Below, piece after piece: positions 48,918 to 58,033 of a stretch of DNA of 64,000 bases. The stretch is from NCBI GenBank assembly GCA_902785695.1, contig CACZZQ010000019.1:1-64000 (forward strand), in the 5' to 3' direction. Origin of the DNA: an uncultured Prevotellaceae bacterium. Its GTDB lineage: Bacteria; Bacteroidota; Bacteroidia; Bacteroidales; Bacteroidaceae. Position numbers and translations under genes: made by a program. The notes under the pieces are model-generated. The model was not told the origin of the DNA. It saw only the letters and a program-made list of their open reading frames with translations, and ran no database searches. Each line of letters opens with the position of its first letter. Positions within the stretch are counted from its first letter, which is position 1.

Positions 48918-49684
48918 CGAATCACTCCGCGCTTTGAGTTCTCAAAGAACGAGCAGATATAGTCCACCTCTTTGCTTTCAGGATATTTCAAACGAGCCTC
49001 GGCAATACCGTCTTTCAGAATCCCCTGTGCATAGATGATGCGATAAGCATCGTGTATTTGTTCAATGGTCTCGTTTGAGAATCCACGACGGCGCAGGCCA
49101 ATGAGGTTGACACCAGCGAAACGAATGGGCTCCTTGCCTGCAATGATGTAGGGAGGAATGTCCTGACTGGTGCGACTGCCGCCCTGAATCATCACGTAGC
49201 TGCCAATGTTGTTGAACTGGTGAACAAGTACCTCTGCGGAGATGATGGCAAAGTCATCAACAACCACCTCACCGGCAAACTTGGTGGAGTTACCGATGAT
49301 GCAGCCGTTGCCTATCACGCAGTCGTGAGCCACATGCATATTCTCCATCAGCAGATTGCCGTTGCCAACAACTGTCTTTCCCTTCGAAGCCGTACCACGA
49401 CTGATGGTGACATTCTCGCGGATGGAATTGTTGTCGCCAATCTCGGCAGTGGTTATCTCGCCCTTGAATTTCAGATCCTGTGGCTTGGTTGCGATACTGG
49501 CTCCTGGAAAGAACTCGTTGTTGTTTCCAATACGGGCACCATCGTGTACTGTCACACTGTTGAGGAATGTGTTGTTGTTGCCGATAACCACGTCCTTATA
49601 GATAACGCAGAAGGGGCCAATGATGTTATTATCGCCCAGTTTTGCCTCAGGGGCGACAACGGCTAAAGGATGTATTTGATTCAT
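48914..49684 (-). CDS. lpxA: UDP-GlcNAc O-acyltransferase
   Basis: LpxA transfers the first hydroxyacyl chain in lipid A synthesis. The protein is a left-handed beta-helix of hexapeptide repeats ([20 protein letters not shown] and onward) with the catalytic His in [20 protein letters not shown], and a C-terminal helical part ([18 protein letters not shown]). Length 256 is normal. It lies 4 bases after the lpxC-fabZ stop. Confidence 0.95.
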   Translation of the reverse strand: MNQIHPLAVVAPEAKLGDNNIIGPFCVIYKDVVIGNNNTFLNSVTVHDGARIGNNNEFFPGASIATKPQDLKFKGEITTAEIGDNNSIRENVTISRGTASKGKTVVGNGNLLMENMHVAHDCVIGNGCIIGNSTKFAGEVVVDDFAIISAEVLVHQFNNIGSYVMIQGGSRTSQDIPPYIIAGKEPIRFAGVNLIGLRRRGFSNETIEQIHDAYRIIYAQGILKDGIAEARLKYPESKEVDYICSFFENSKRGVIR

Positions 49685-49688
49685 ATAA

Positions 49689-51071
49689 TTACTTGTTCTT
49701 TACAATTTGTGCAGTGAAAGTGGCTTCTGATACCACGTGATCGCCCACGAAAGCATAGCCTCGCATACTGGAGATGCCGTGACGCAGAGGAGCCATCAGC
49801 TCAACTTTGAAGATCAGGGTATCGCCCGGAACAACCTTTTGACGGAACTTTACACCGTCAATCTTCATGAAATAGGTAGACCAGCGTTCTGGCTCTTCTA
49901 CTGAGTTGAGTACCAGCAATCCTCCGCATTGTGCCATTGCTTCAATCTGAAGTACACCTGGCATCACGGGTTCCTGAGGGAAGTGACCTGTGAAAAAGGG
50001 TTCGTTAGAGGTAATGTTCTTTATACCAACGATACTGTTGGGGCCAATCTCAATCACCTTGTCCACCAACTGCATAGGATAGCGATGGGGGAGCAATTCG
50101 CGGATACGGTTCACGTCCATGATGGGTTCCTCGTTGGGATCGTAGGCGGGAGCCTGAATCTCGTGCTTGCGTATCTCCTTGCGAATCTCTCTGGCAAACT
50201 TATTGTTGATGGTGTGTCCTGGACGTGTAGCAATGATACGTCCCTTGATGGGCTTGCCAATCAGTGCCATATCACCGATGACATCAAGCAGCTTATGGCG
50301 TGTGCACTCGTTTTCCCATTGTAGTGGCTTGTGCTGGATATAGCCGAGTTCCGTTGCATCGCGATGCTCCACATGAAGGAGGTCAGCCAGCATGTCGAGG
50401 CGTTCCTGGGTGGTCTGACGCTCGTAGATAACGATAGCATTGTCCATGTCGCCACCCTTGATCAAGTTGGCTTGAAGCAGGGGCTCAATATCTCTTACGA
50501 AGACGAATGTGCGGGCTGCTGCAATCTCTTCTGCATATTTCTCCATGTCATCGAGGGTAGCAAATTGGCTGTTGATGAACTTCGATTCAAACGAGCACAT
50601 TGCAGTAAGGGAGAACTGGTCATCGGGCAGAATGGTGATGCAAGAGCCGCTCTCATCATCTTTTATCTCTATCTTTTTGCGAATGACGTACCAGTCTTTG
50701 GGGGCATTCTGCTCTTCTGCACCGATTTCTGTTATCTTGTTCACATATTGGATGGCAGAACCATCGAGGATGGGAAACTCAGGACCGTTGACCTGAATCA
50801 GACAGTTGTCAATTCCCAATGCGTACAAAGCTGAGAGCCCGTGTTCTACTGTTGAAACACGTACGTCACCCTTACCAAGTACTGTGCCGCGCTGTGTGTC
50901 TACCACATTTTCTGCGATAGCGTCAATAATGGGCATTCCTTCCAGGTCAATACGCTGAATCTTATAACCGTGATTCTCTGGAGCGGGATTAAATGTCACA
51001 GTGAGGCTTACTCCTGTGTGAAGACCTTTTCCGCAAAGCGAGAAACTGCCTTTCAGAGTTTTCTGTTTCAT
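49689..51071 (-). CDS. lpxC/fabZ: Fused LpxC deacetylase - FabZ dehydratase
   Basis: This is a single 460-residue protein with two enzymes. The LpxC part (about 1-290) removes the acetyl group of UDP-acyl-GlcNAc; zinc ligands are in STVEHGLSALYALGIDN and HKLLDVIGDMAL. The FabZ part (about 310-460) dehydrates hydroxyacyl-ACP; it has FFTGHFPQEPVMPGVLQIEA. The fusion is usual in Bacteroidota and supports the taxonomic placement. Confidence 0.95.
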   Translation of the reverse strand: MKQKTLKGSFSLCGKGLHTGVSLTVTFNPAPENHGYKIQRIDLEGMPIIDAIAENVVDTQRGTVLGKGDVRVSTVEHGLSALYALGIDNCLIQVNGPEFPILDGSAIQYVNKITEIGAEEQNAPKDWYVIRKKIEIKDDESGSCITILPDDQFSLTAMCSFESKFINSQFATLDDMEKYAEEIAAARTFVFVRDIEPLLQANLIKGGDMDNAIVIYERQTTQERLDMLADLLHVEHRDATELGYIQHKPLQWENECTRHKLLDVIGDMALIGKPIKGRIIATRPGHTINNKFAREIRKEIRKHEIQAPAYDPNEEPIMDVNRIRELLPHRYPMQLVDKVIEIGPNSIVGIKNITSNEPFFTGHFPQEPVMPGVLQIEAMAQCGGLLVLNSVEEPERWSTYFMKIDGVKFRQKVVPGDTLIFKVELMAPLRHGISSMRGYAFVGDHVVSEATFTAQIVKNK

Positions 51072-51075
51072 ATGC

Positions 51076-52113
51076 TTATTTTTTTGCTTTTAATTCTTCC
51101 AATTCTTTTCTTAATGCACTTAGCTCTTTGTACATATCGGGCAGACGGCGCAAAATAGCCATGCCTTTGAAGTAAACTTTGGGATCCATTGCAGGTGAGC
51201 CTATGAGTTGCTCACCATTTCCCTTGGTATTACCAATGACACCGCACTGGGCTCCAACAAACGTCTTGTCGGCTACATGAATATGCCCCGAAAAGCCGGC
51301 CTGACCTCCAACCATGCACCAAGATCCAATCTTTGTGCTGCCAGCCATGCCTACCTGTGCAGACATGACGGTGTTCTCGCCAATCTCACAGTTATGAGCC
51401 ACCTGGATGAGGTTGTCCAGCTTTACGCCTTTGTGGATGACGGTAGCACCCATTGTAGAACGGTCAACGCAGGTGTTTGCACCAATTTCCACGTTGTCTT
51501 CTATGATCACGATGCCTATCTGTGGAATCTTGTCGTAACTATCTGTGTTAGGAGCAAAACCAAAACCGTCGGCACCAATCACGCTGCCAGCATGGATGGT
51601 GACGTTATTGCCCAACTTACATCCCTGATAGATGGTGACATTAGGATAGATAAGGCATTTCTCTCCCATCTTGACACTTTCACCAATGACTGCGTGGGGA
51701 TAAATCTGAGAGCCGTTACCTACTACGGCACCGTCGCCAATGCAGGCAAACGCGCCTACGTATACGTCCTTGCCCAACGTGGCTTTTGGCGAAACAAAGG
51801 CTAATGGGTCGATACCGGTCTTGCGTGGCTTCATCGATTCATAGAGTTGTAATAGCTTGGCCACGGCCTCGTAGGCGTTCTTCACGCGGATAAGGGTGGG
51901 CTTTACTTCCTGTTCCAGTTCTAAATCCTCGTTCACCAACACAATGCTAGAAGATGTCTCGTAAAGATAGTGGGTGTATTTGGGGTTGGACAAGAACGAA
52001 ATGGCACCGGCCTGTCCCTCTTCAATTTTAGCAAATGTATGGACGGAAGCATTTTCGTTGCCTTCTACGTGTCCTCCGATGAAATCGGCAATTTGTTTTG
52101 CGGTAAACTCCAT
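51076..52113 (-). CDS. lpxD: UDP-3-O-acylglucosamine N-acyltransferase
   Basis: LpxD adds the second hydroxyacyl chain in lipid A synthesis. The N-terminal uridine-binding domain ([32 protein letters not shown]) is followed by hexapeptide repeats with [16 protein letters not shown] and the catalytic His in [16 protein letters not shown], and a C-terminal helix. Length 345. First gene of the envelope operon. Confidence 0.95.
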   Translation of the reverse strand: MEFTAKQIADFIGGHVEGNENASVHTFAKIEEGQAGAISFLSNPKYTHYLYETSSSIVLVNEDLELEQEVKPTLIRVKNAYEAVAKLLQLYESMKPRKTGIDPLAFVSPKATLGKDVYVGAFACIGDGAVVGNGSQIYPHAVIGESVKMGEKCLIYPNVTIYQGCKLGNNVTIHAGSVIGADGFGFAPNTDSYDKIPQIGIVIIEDNVEIGANTCVDRSTMGATVIHKGVKLDNLIQVAHNCEIGENTVMSAQVGMAGSTKIGSWCMVGGQAGFSGHIHVADKTFVGAQCGVIGNTKGNGEQLIGSPAMDPKVYFKGMAILRRLPDMYKELSALRKELEELKAKK

Positions 52114-52144
52114 AATAATGATTCAGTTTTCTTTAATTTGACTG

Positions 52145-52186
52145 CAAAGATAATAAATATTATTGAAAACGTTGATAACAAAGGTA
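52145..52186 (-). promoter_or_regulatory. Two candidate -7 elements upstream of lpxD
   Basis: The minus strand has TATCTTTG (52145-52152) and, inside the 3' end of the HD gene, TACCTTTG (52179-52186). Either could drive the lpx operon. No clear -33 TTTG distinguishes them. Confidence 0.5.
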
Positions 52187-53383
52187 ATATTTTCGTATTT
52201 TTTTAGAAAGAAGTGCTACGTTCAGTATTTCAGAGGCTTCTGAGATGTCTTTTATGGTGCCATCTTTGAAGAGAATGTCGATGGAATCATCGTCAACGGA
52301 ATACATATCTTTCTGGATCCTGTTGATGCTCATCAGATAGTGGGCATCGCATTTGTCGATGTTCATTTTCGTGGCTATCATCGTCTGCAGTTCCTCAATG
52401 CGTTCGTCGGAGATGGGGGTGTCGTGTACTTCGACTTTGAATATCTTGCGGTCAAGCATGTCGGTGGCAAGGGTCGACAGTATTTTATCATCATCGTGCT
52501 TCCATGCTTTCATAGCGCTCCAGATATCGCTATCATCGAGCTCTTCATACATACGGAGTGCCTCTTCATGCTCTTCAAACCACTTGGCGTTGATGTCGTT
52601 TTCTATGAAGTAGGCGAGGGCGGGAGACGCAAAGACCTTGTGTCCTTGCTTGGCTAAATCCTTAGCACGTGTCAGCATGTTTACTAACACTTTTTCATAG
52701 GCAACGGCAGTCTTGTGGAGATAGACTTGCCAATACATTAATCGTCTGGTAGTCAGATAGTTCTCCAAGGAATATATTCCTTTTTGTTCAACCACTAATC
52801 GGTCATCGACTACGTTAAGCATTTTGATGATGCGAGCAGACCCTATATTGCCTTCAGTAACACCCGTAAAGAAAGAGTCGCGGCGCAAATAATCCAGTCG
52901 GTCCATATCAAGCTGACTCGATATCAACTGATGTAGAAAACGCTTGGGGTAGTGATCCTTGAAGATAGAGATTGCCAGATTCAACTGTCCACCTAAGTCG
53001 TGATTAATCTGTTCCATCATCATCAATGAGATGTCTTCATGAGAGATGCCTCTGATGAGCGTGTTCTCCAAGACATGGGAGAATGGGCCGTGACCGATGT
53101 CGTGCATGAGGATGGCTGCTTGTACGGCCTCTGCTTCCGAGTCGAAAATAAACTGTCCCTTCTGTTGTAGTGATGAAATAGCTTCGCTCATCAGATGAAA
53201 CGCTCCCAGGGAGTGTTGGAAACGGGTATGACGGGCTCCAGGATAAACCACTGAGGCTAACCCCAATTGGTTGATGCGATTGAGCCTTTGAAATAGCGGA
53301 TGCCTGACAATGTCGTAGAGCAGTCCGCGAGGTATCTTGATAAACCCGAATACAGGGTCGTTGATGATTTTAGCTTCGTCCAT
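52160..53383 (-). CDS. HD-domain phosphohydrolase (COG1078 type)
   Basis: This 407-residue protein has KIPRGLLYDIVRHPLFQRL and YPGARHTRFQHSLGAFHLM, the HD core MHDIGHGPFSHVLENTLI, and a downstream region LDMDRLDYLRRDSFFTGVTEG. This is the dNTPase/SAMHD1-like HD family common in Bacteroidota, probably a nucleotide triphosphohydrolase. It is divergent from nth, and its -7 element (minus TACTTTTG, 53395-53402) is just upstream of the start. Confidence 0.87.
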   Translation of the reverse strand: MDEAKIINDPVFGFIKIPRGLLYDIVRHPLFQRLNRINQLGLASVVYPGARHTRFQHSLGAFHLMSEAISSLQQKGQFIFDSEAEAVQAAILMHDIGHGPFSHVLENTLIRGISHEDISLMMMEQINHDLGGQLNLAISIFKDHYPKRFLHQLISSQLDMDRLDYLRRDSFFTGVTEGNIGSARIIKMLNVVDDRLVVEQKGIYSLENYLTTRRLMYWQVYLHKTAVAYEKVLVNMLTRAKDLAKQGHKVFASPALAYFIENDINAKWFEEHEEALRMYEELDDSDIWSAMKAWKHDDDKILSTLATDMLDRKIFKVEVHDTPISDERIEELQTMIATKMNIDKCDAHYLMSINRIQKDMYSVDDDSIDILFKDGTIKDISEASEILNVALLSKKIRKYYLCYQRFQ

Positions 53384-53394
53384 AATTCAGTTTG

Positions 53395-53402
53395 CAAAAG
53401 TA
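53395..53402 (-). promoter_or_regulatory. -7 element of the HD gene
   Basis: The minus strand reads TACTTTTG, 12 bases before the start codon, giving a very short leader. Confidence 0.55.
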
Positions 53403-53442
53403 CTAAAAAAGACTGAGATATGAAAATATAAAACCATATTAT

Positions 53443-53473
53443 TTTGTTATCTCACTCTTTTTGGGTATCTTTG
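53443..53473 (+). promoter_or_regulatory. Promoter of nth-ispE
   Basis: TTTG at 53443-53446, 19 bases, then TATCTTTG at 53466-53473. It overlaps upstream open codons, so the nth start is the ATG at 53482, which leaves almost no leader. Confidence 0.78.
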
Positions 53474-53481
53474 CCGCCACG

Positions 53482-54129
53482 ATGAGAAAAGAAGAACGAT
53501 ATAGGCTGGTTTTGGAGCATTTCCGAAAAGCGATGCCCGAGGTGAATACGGAGCTGGAGTTCGGTAGCGTATTTCAGCTTCTCGTGGCTGTCATATTGAG
53601 TGCCCAGTGTACGGATAAACGTGTGAATCAGGTGACACCGGAGCTCTTCCTGCATTATCCTGATGCCAAGACGATGTCGCAGGCAGAAGTGGACGATGTG
53701 CTTGAGTATGTGTCGAGTGTGAGCTACCCTAATTCCAAAGCCAAGCATCTGGTGGAGATGTCGTGTATGTTGATGAATAAGTATGGTGGTGAGGTTCCTT
53801 CTGACATGAACGAGTTGTTGCAGTTGCCTGGCGTAGGCCGTAAGACGGCAAATGTCATTCAGGCCGTTGCCTTTGGCCAGGCTACAATGGCTGTCGATAC
53901 GCACGTCTATCGGGTGAGTCATCGGTTGGGCTTGGTCACAAAGAAAGACGATACCCCTTATAAGGTAGAAAAGGAACTGATGAAGCATATTCCAGAGGTG
54001 GACGTTCCTCGTGCTCATCACTGGCTTCTGTTGCATGGACGCTATGTCTGTACCTCGCGTATGCCGAAGTGCCAAAAATGTGAACTTGAATCTTTTTGTC
54101 CAAAGAATTTAGAACATTCAAAACTATGA
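53482..54129 (+). CDS. nth: Endonuclease III
   Basis: Nth is a DNA glycosylase/lyase that removes oxidised pyrimidines. Marks are VILSAQCTDKRVN with the catalytic-region Lys further on, the helix-hairpin-helix LPGVGRKTANVI, the catalytic Asp in AVDTHVYRVSHRLG, and the 4Fe-4S ligands VCTSRMPKCQKCELESFC with C-x6-C-x2-C-x5-C spacing. Length about 215. The stop overlaps the ispE start by 4 nt (ATGA). Confidence 0.94.
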   Translation: MRKEERYRLVLEHFRKAMPEVNTELEFGSVFQLLVAVILSAQCTDKRVNQVTPELFLHYPDAKTMSQAEVDDVLEYVSSVSYPNSKAKHLVEMSCMLMNKYGGEVPSDMNELLQLPGVGRKTANVIQAVAFGQATMAVDTHVYRVSHRLGLVTKKDDTPYKVEKELMKHIPEVDVPRAHHWLLLHGRYVCTSRMPKCQKCELESFCPKNLEHSKL

Positions 54130-54956
54130 TAACATTTCCTATTGCGAAAATCAATTTAGGACTGAACGTCGTGGAACGTCGTCCTGACGGCTATCATAAT
54201 CTGGAAACCGTGTTCTTTCCTGTACAGCTGAAGGATGCCCTTGAGGTGACGCTGATGGACGAAGCCTTCCCTTCGCCTTACGACTGTGACCTGAAAGTGA
54301 CAAATATTGCTATTGAGGGTGACGAGCAGCGTAATCTCGTTGTCAGGGCCTATCAGCTGTTGAAGCAGGATTTCCCTCAGCTTCCTCGTGTTCATGCCCA
54401 CCTTTACAAGGCTATTCCTACACAGGCAGGTATGGGGGGAGGATCAAGCGACTGTGCAGCAATGCTGCTGTTGTTGAATCAGATGTTTAAGCTTCAACTC
54501 TCAGAACAGCAACTCATTGACTATGCAGCACGCTTGGGTGCTGATTGTCCTATCTTTATTCTCAATCGTCCTGCTTATGCTGAGGGGATAGGCGAGTGCC
54601 TGCAACCTATAGAACTCAGTCTCAAGGGTTACTATTTAGCTGTGGTTCGTCCTGATATTCCTGTGCCTACCAAAGAGGCCTTTTCGCTGATTAAGCCATG
54701 CAAGCCCAAGAAGAACTGCCGCACTATCATCGAACAACCTATTGAGACTTGGTGTGATGAGTTGCAGAATGACTTTGAGCAAAGTGTCTTTGCCCTGCAT
54801 CCTGAGATAGGAGAAATAAAAGAACGGCTCTACCAGATGGGGGCCGTCTATGCTGCTATGAGCGGTAGTGGCAGTGCCGTGTTTGGCATCTTCCGCAATA
54901 AGCCCGGTCTCAGTGCCGTCTTTGGCACGATGTACCAAAAGGTGCTTACTCTATGA
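54126..54956 (+). CDS. ispE: 4-diphosphocytidyl-2-C-methyl-D-erythritol kinase
   Basis: IspE is a GHMP kinase of the MEP isoprenoid pathway. Marks are ITFPIAKINLGLNVVERRPDGYH, the GHMP loop AGMGGGSSDCAAML and the C-terminal YAAMSGSGSAVFGIF. Length 276. Its 3' end overlaps the convergent PqqD gene by 11 bases. Confidence 0.95.
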   Translation: MITFPIAKINLGLNVVERRPDGYHNLETVFFPVQLKDALEVTLMDEAFPSPYDCDLKVTNIAIEGDEQRNLVVRAYQLLKQDFPQLPRVHAHLYKAIPTQAGMGGGSSDCAAMLLLLNQMFKLQLSEQQLIDYAARLGADCPIFILNRPAYAEGIGECLQPIELSLKGYYLAVVRPDIPVPTKEAFSLIKPCKPKKNCRTIIEQPIETWCDELQNDFEQSVFALHPEIGEIKERLYQMGAVYAAMSGSGSAVFGIFRNKPGLSAVFGTMYQKVLTL

Positions 54957-55212
54957 TGCCTGCCTCCAGCCATTTGGCAATCAGTGTCTGAGCGTCATTG
55001 CTGGCTGTGCTTTCATCTACATCGTATTCTTCAAGGAGCAGTTTCGTCAGCTTTTCTGCGTCGAAGTCTGTTCCTTGAATGTTTTTCCAAAGGAATGCTG
55101 CCGACTCGTTCATGCTGATAATGCGGCTGAAATCAATGTTCTCAACTCCTTCTGCTACGATGATGTTCTCACCGCAGATGGTGCGTAGATTAAATCCTTT
55201 CTTTGTCTTCAT
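54946..55212 (-). CDS. PqqD-family peptide-binding protein
   Basis: This 88-residue PqqD-like protein starts MKTKKGFNLRTICGENIIVA, continues with ISMNESAAFLWKNI and ends in an acidic helix (DAQTLIAKWLEAGIIE), as in PqqD/RRE domains that bind precursor peptides. It is the third gene of a cluster with an HprK-like kinase and an S24/S26 peptidase. No radical SAM enzyme or precursor peptide was found nearby. Confidence 0.82.
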   Translation of the reverse strand: MKTKKGFNLRTICGENIIVAEGVENIDFSRIISMNESAAFLWKNIQGTDFDAEKLTKLLLEEYDVDESTASNDAQTLIAKWLEAGIIE

Positions 55213-55253
55213 ATCTGTCTTTTAACCTTTTAACTTTTTAACTTTTTTACTTT

Positions 55254-55736
55254 TTAACCTTTCAACCTCTTCGGTATGTGTGGATAAATGATGAATAGTA
55301 AATAGCGGCGAATGGGGAATAGGCGTGTCCACCACCAGGAGTAGATGCACCATTTTCGGCTTTCCGTACTGTCAAGCGTGTTGCGTCCATTGCGGTAGAA
55401 TCCGATAGCCTTTGCGCGAATATCGTTTAGTGTGCAGTATTCTTCACTCAGGTTTCCATCGCCTCGCAGTGTCACGTTTGTTCCTTCTATTCTGATGATG
55501 CGATGCAGTACGAAATGTCCTTTGCTGATTTCTGCCAACACGGCATCGCCAACCTGTGGGTTGTCTATGGCCTTGAGCAAGGCCTTATCGCGTCCATCCT
55601 CAAGAAAAGGGCGCATACTGCGGCCGCGCAGGGGGAGCGTGGCTGTATGTCCGGCATTAAGTTGCTCTACGACAAACGGCAGCAACACGTCGTTGCGCAT
55701 CTGAATGGTCTTTATCGTGCTATCGTTTTGTGGCAT
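55254..55736 (-). CDS. S24/S26-family signal-peptidase-like protein
   Basis: This 160-residue protein has the catalytic-Ser region LPLRGRSMRPFLEDG and a Lys-containing region around DAVLAEISKGHFVLHRII. It ends in a hydrophobic, Arg-rich segment (WTRLFPIRRYLLFIIYP) that may be a membrane anchor. Its start overlaps the HprK-like gene by 25 nt. In Bacteroidota such genes sit with PqqD and HprK-like genes, perhaps processing a small peptide. Confidence 0.75.
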   Translation of the reverse strand: MPQNDSTIKTIQMRNDVLLPFVVEQLNAGHTATLPLRGRSMRPFLEDGRDKALLKAIDNPQVGDAVLAEISKGHFVLHRIIRIEGTNVTLRGDGNLSEEYCTLNDIRAKAIGFYRNGRNTLDSTESRKWCIYSWWWTRLFPIRRYLLFIIYPHIPKRLKG

Positions 55737-56593
55737 ATCCGGGCGGCCTCTTCATCGGGCAGACAGTAGAGGGTGAATATCGGGGTTGTTTCAATGATAC
55801 GACTGACGGCATCACATAGGTGATTATATATTTCTGAGTCCCATTTCATACTGCTGCAAGCAGGTAATACTGATGCAAAAGCCTGTACGGGTGCTAATCG
55901 CTCAATGCTGTTTTTAGGGGCTCGTTCAATGCGAGTCACTGCTCCCAACTTTGCTTTGATGTTACGGTAGCATGGCGTTTTGCCACTCCAAGGGGAACCG
56001 TAGATATAGGGCTGTCCATCGCTCATGATACGAATGATTGGGTTATCGTCGTTCATCAACTGACAGTCTTCTATGTATGTCAGCCAAAGGGCAGAGTGAG
56101 TGCTTTTCCCTGTACCACTTTGGGCAATAAAGGGATAGCCGTATTCTCCCTTCATAATCGTGGAAGCGTGAATCAGCATCGTGTGATGGAATGCGCCGGC
56201 AAAGGCATAGGCCAGCATGATGGCATCGTTGAGTCCAAAAGAGCGCATTCCCCAGTCGCCATTCAATGCACAACGACATTCCGAAAAATCGCTGTTGGCA
56301 ATCAGCAGACAACAGTCCCGGTTGTGTATATCGCGAATGATAAACTGATAGCCGCCGTCGTTCAGGAGGTAAACAATGGTATCGCCATTGCCTGTATCGA
56401 ATTTCCTGATGAGTTTCCGCTCTTTCACTGGTTTGGTGGTATCATCGACAATCAGCGTCAATAAGATTCTTTCTGGAATATCGTTAGAAACAAATGGACG
56501 GAACGATGGGAGTAAGCTCATGGAGTTACTCGTGTCGCGAAAGCATATCGAAATGCCGTGTTCTGCTATGATAAAGTAGTTAGTCTCTTGCAT
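55712..56593 (-). CDS. HprK-like serine kinase
   Basis: This 293-residue protein has a P-loop-type phosphate-binding sequence FIAQSGTGKSTHSALWL, the following acidic CQLMNDDNPIIRI and SPWSGKTPCYRN, features of the HprK/PEP-carboxykinase fold. The N-terminal 120 residues are unlike HPr kinases and may bind a partner. No HPr or phosphotransferase genes are near. Related kinases act on precursor peptides in lasso and other peptide clusters. It overlaps the S26-like gene. Confidence 0.75.
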   Translation of the reverse strand: MQETNYFIIAEHGISICFRDTSNSMSLLPSFRPFVSNDIPERILLTLIVDDTTKPVKERKLIRKFDTGNGDTIVYLLNDGGYQFIIRDIHNRDCCLLIANSDFSECRCALNGDWGMRSFGLNDAIMLAYAFAGAFHHTMLIHASTIMKGEYGYPFIAQSGTGKSTHSALWLTYIEDCQLMNDDNPIIRIMSDGQPYIYGSPWSGKTPCYRNIKAKLGAVTRIERAPKNSIERLAPVQAFASVLPACSSMKWDSEIYNHLCDAVSRIIETTPIFTLYCLPDEEAARICHKTIAR

Positions 56594-57029
56594 TCACGTC
56601 ATCGTAGAAATTACGCAAGTCAATGACTTTGAACTGAAAGTCTGAATTGTTCAGCAAGCGAATGTCGTAGCCTTGATGCTGTTTCTTCGATGGCATATAT
56701 AGCTTGCGCATTTTCAGGTATTTCTTTTCTACTTTTTTCTTGTTCTTACCGGCATAGACTATACAGGTGCGACGGGGCATTTGTTGTTCTGATGCCAAAT
56801 AGTCGCGCAGCTGATAGGAATAGAGCTGGCGTGCCTGCAGGAACTTGTTCTTTTTCTCAATCCATGCACTGTCGATTTCCTGTACATTAGTAAAATGCAC
56901 AATGGTATCACTAAACGATGCAGCTATACCAAACATATACATTTTTGGTACTTGCACTTTTTTCGCTTCTGAGGTTGCTGGCATTCCTAATGCCACAACA
57001 GTCATCAAAATATATAGTATCTTTTTCAT
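56580..57029 (-). CDS. Exported hypothetical protein (149 aa)
   Basis: It has a signal peptide (ending PATSEA) and a mature domain with YMFGIAASFSDTIVHFTNVQ, then a charged helix rich in Lys around KNKKKVEKKYLKMRKLY and a final strand VIDLRNFYDDVNARD. I do not recognise a family with certainty; the fold may be a small alpha/beta domain common in Prevotella. It overlaps the HprK-like gene by 14 nt and may be part of its operon. Confidence 0.65.
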   Translation of the reverse strand: MKKILYILMTVVALGMPATSEAKKVQVPKMYMFGIAASFSDTIVHFTNVQEIDSAWIEKKNKFLQARQLYSYQLRDYLASEQQMPRRTCIVYAGKNKKKVEKKYLKMRKLYMPSKKQHQGYDIRLLNNSDFQFKVIDLRNFYDDVNARD

Positions 57030-57059
57030 AAAACTCTTAACTCATAACTACTAAAGAAG

Positions 57060-57920
57060 TCATCCAAGATAGGTCTTCAAGATGTCGTTCTGTGTATTAT
57101 ACCGCAATCGGCGGATGGCTTTCTCCTTGATTTGTCGTACGCGTTCGCGTGTCAGATCGTATTTCTCGCCAATCTCATCGAGTGTCATTTCCTGTTGTCC
57201 AATGCCGAAATAGGCAGTTATCACAAGCCGCTCGCGTTCGTTAAGTATCTGAAGGGCTTTCTGTATCTCTTGCCTGAGCGATTCCAACAGGAGTTGCTTA
57301 TCAGCAGAAGGCGAACTGTCGTTGACCAGAATGTCCAGCAGTGAGCTGTCTTCGCCATCAACGAAAGGAGCATCTACTGACACATGCTTGCCGTTGATGT
57401 TCATTGCCTCGTCAATCTTCTCTTTCGGCAGGTCTATATGCTCCGATATCTCGTCAACGGATGGACGTCGTTCGTTTTCCTGTTCGAAGCGACTTAGCAC
57501 CTGACTGATCTTGTTGACCGAGCTGACTTGGTTTAACGGCAGTCTTACGATGCGGCTTTGATCTGCAATAGCCTGCAGGATACTCTGTCTGATCCACCAT
57601 ACGGCATATGAGATGAACTTGAAGCCACGGGTCTCATCAAATCGTTCAGCTGCCTTGATGAGTCCCAAGTTGCCCTCGTTAATCAGGTCTGGAAGAGCAA
57701 GTCCCTGGTTTTGGTATTGCTTTGCTACACTGACTACAAATCTAAGGTTTGCCTTTGTCAGACGCTCCAGCGCTTTCTGGTCGCCATTCCTGATACGCAT
57801 GGCAAGGTCTACTTCCTCTTCTGTAGAGAGAAGCTCTTCTTTTCCTATATCTTGCAGATATTTGTCGAGCGACTCTCCTTCGCGGTTGGTGATAGATTTA
57901 GTTATCTTTAGCTGCCTCAT
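57060..57920 (-). CDS. rpoD: Primary sigma factor RpoD/SigA
   Basis: This 286-residue sigma-70 protein, the size of the Bacteroidota primary sigma factor, has a very short region 1.1. Region 2 has [32 protein letters not shown], region 3 follows [19 protein letters not shown], and region 4.2 has [28 protein letters not shown]. It recognises the TTTG/TAnnTTTG promoters of this window. The -7 element is at 57947-57954. Confidence 0.93.
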   Translation of the reverse strand: MRQLKITKSITNREGESLDKYLQDIGKEELLSTEEEVDLAMRIRNGDQKALERLTKANLRFVVSVAKQYQNQGLALPDLINEGNLGLIKAAERFDETRGFKFISYAVWWIRQSILQAIADQSRIVRLPLNQVSSVNKISQVLSRFEQENERRPSVDEISEHIDLPKEKIDEAMNINGKHVSVDAPFVDGEDSSLLDILVNDSSPSADKQLLLESLRQEIQKALQILNERERLVITAYFGIGQQEMTLDEIGEKYDLTRERVRQIKEKAIRRLRYNTQNDILKTYLG

Positions 57921-57946
57921 AGCGGTATAGGTTTCAAGTCAAAGTG

Positions 57947-57954
57947 CAAAGGTA
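57947..57954 (-). promoter_or_regulatory. -7 element of rpoD
   Basis: The minus strand reads TACCTTTG, 27 bases before the start codon. Confidence 0.6.
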
Positions 57955-57975
57955 AGTCAAAAAAATGATATGGCC

Positions 57976-58016
57976 AAAAAAAAAGTGCAGATTCTTGGAT
58001 TGCTCCACGAATCTGC
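57976..58016 (-). terminator. Intrinsic terminator after degP
   Basis: On the minus strand GCAGATTC pairs with GAATCTGC around a 14-base loop, then a few bases and about nine T residues (57976-57984 A run on plus). It closes the degP transcript before rpoD. Confidence 0.88.
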
Positions 58017-58033
58017 CACTCTTGGTATTCTAT

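Noticed and set aside
53452-54075. 207-codon minus-strand frame opposite nth
   Set aside because: nth has all glycosylase and iron-sulfur motifs, and the antisense frame shows none.
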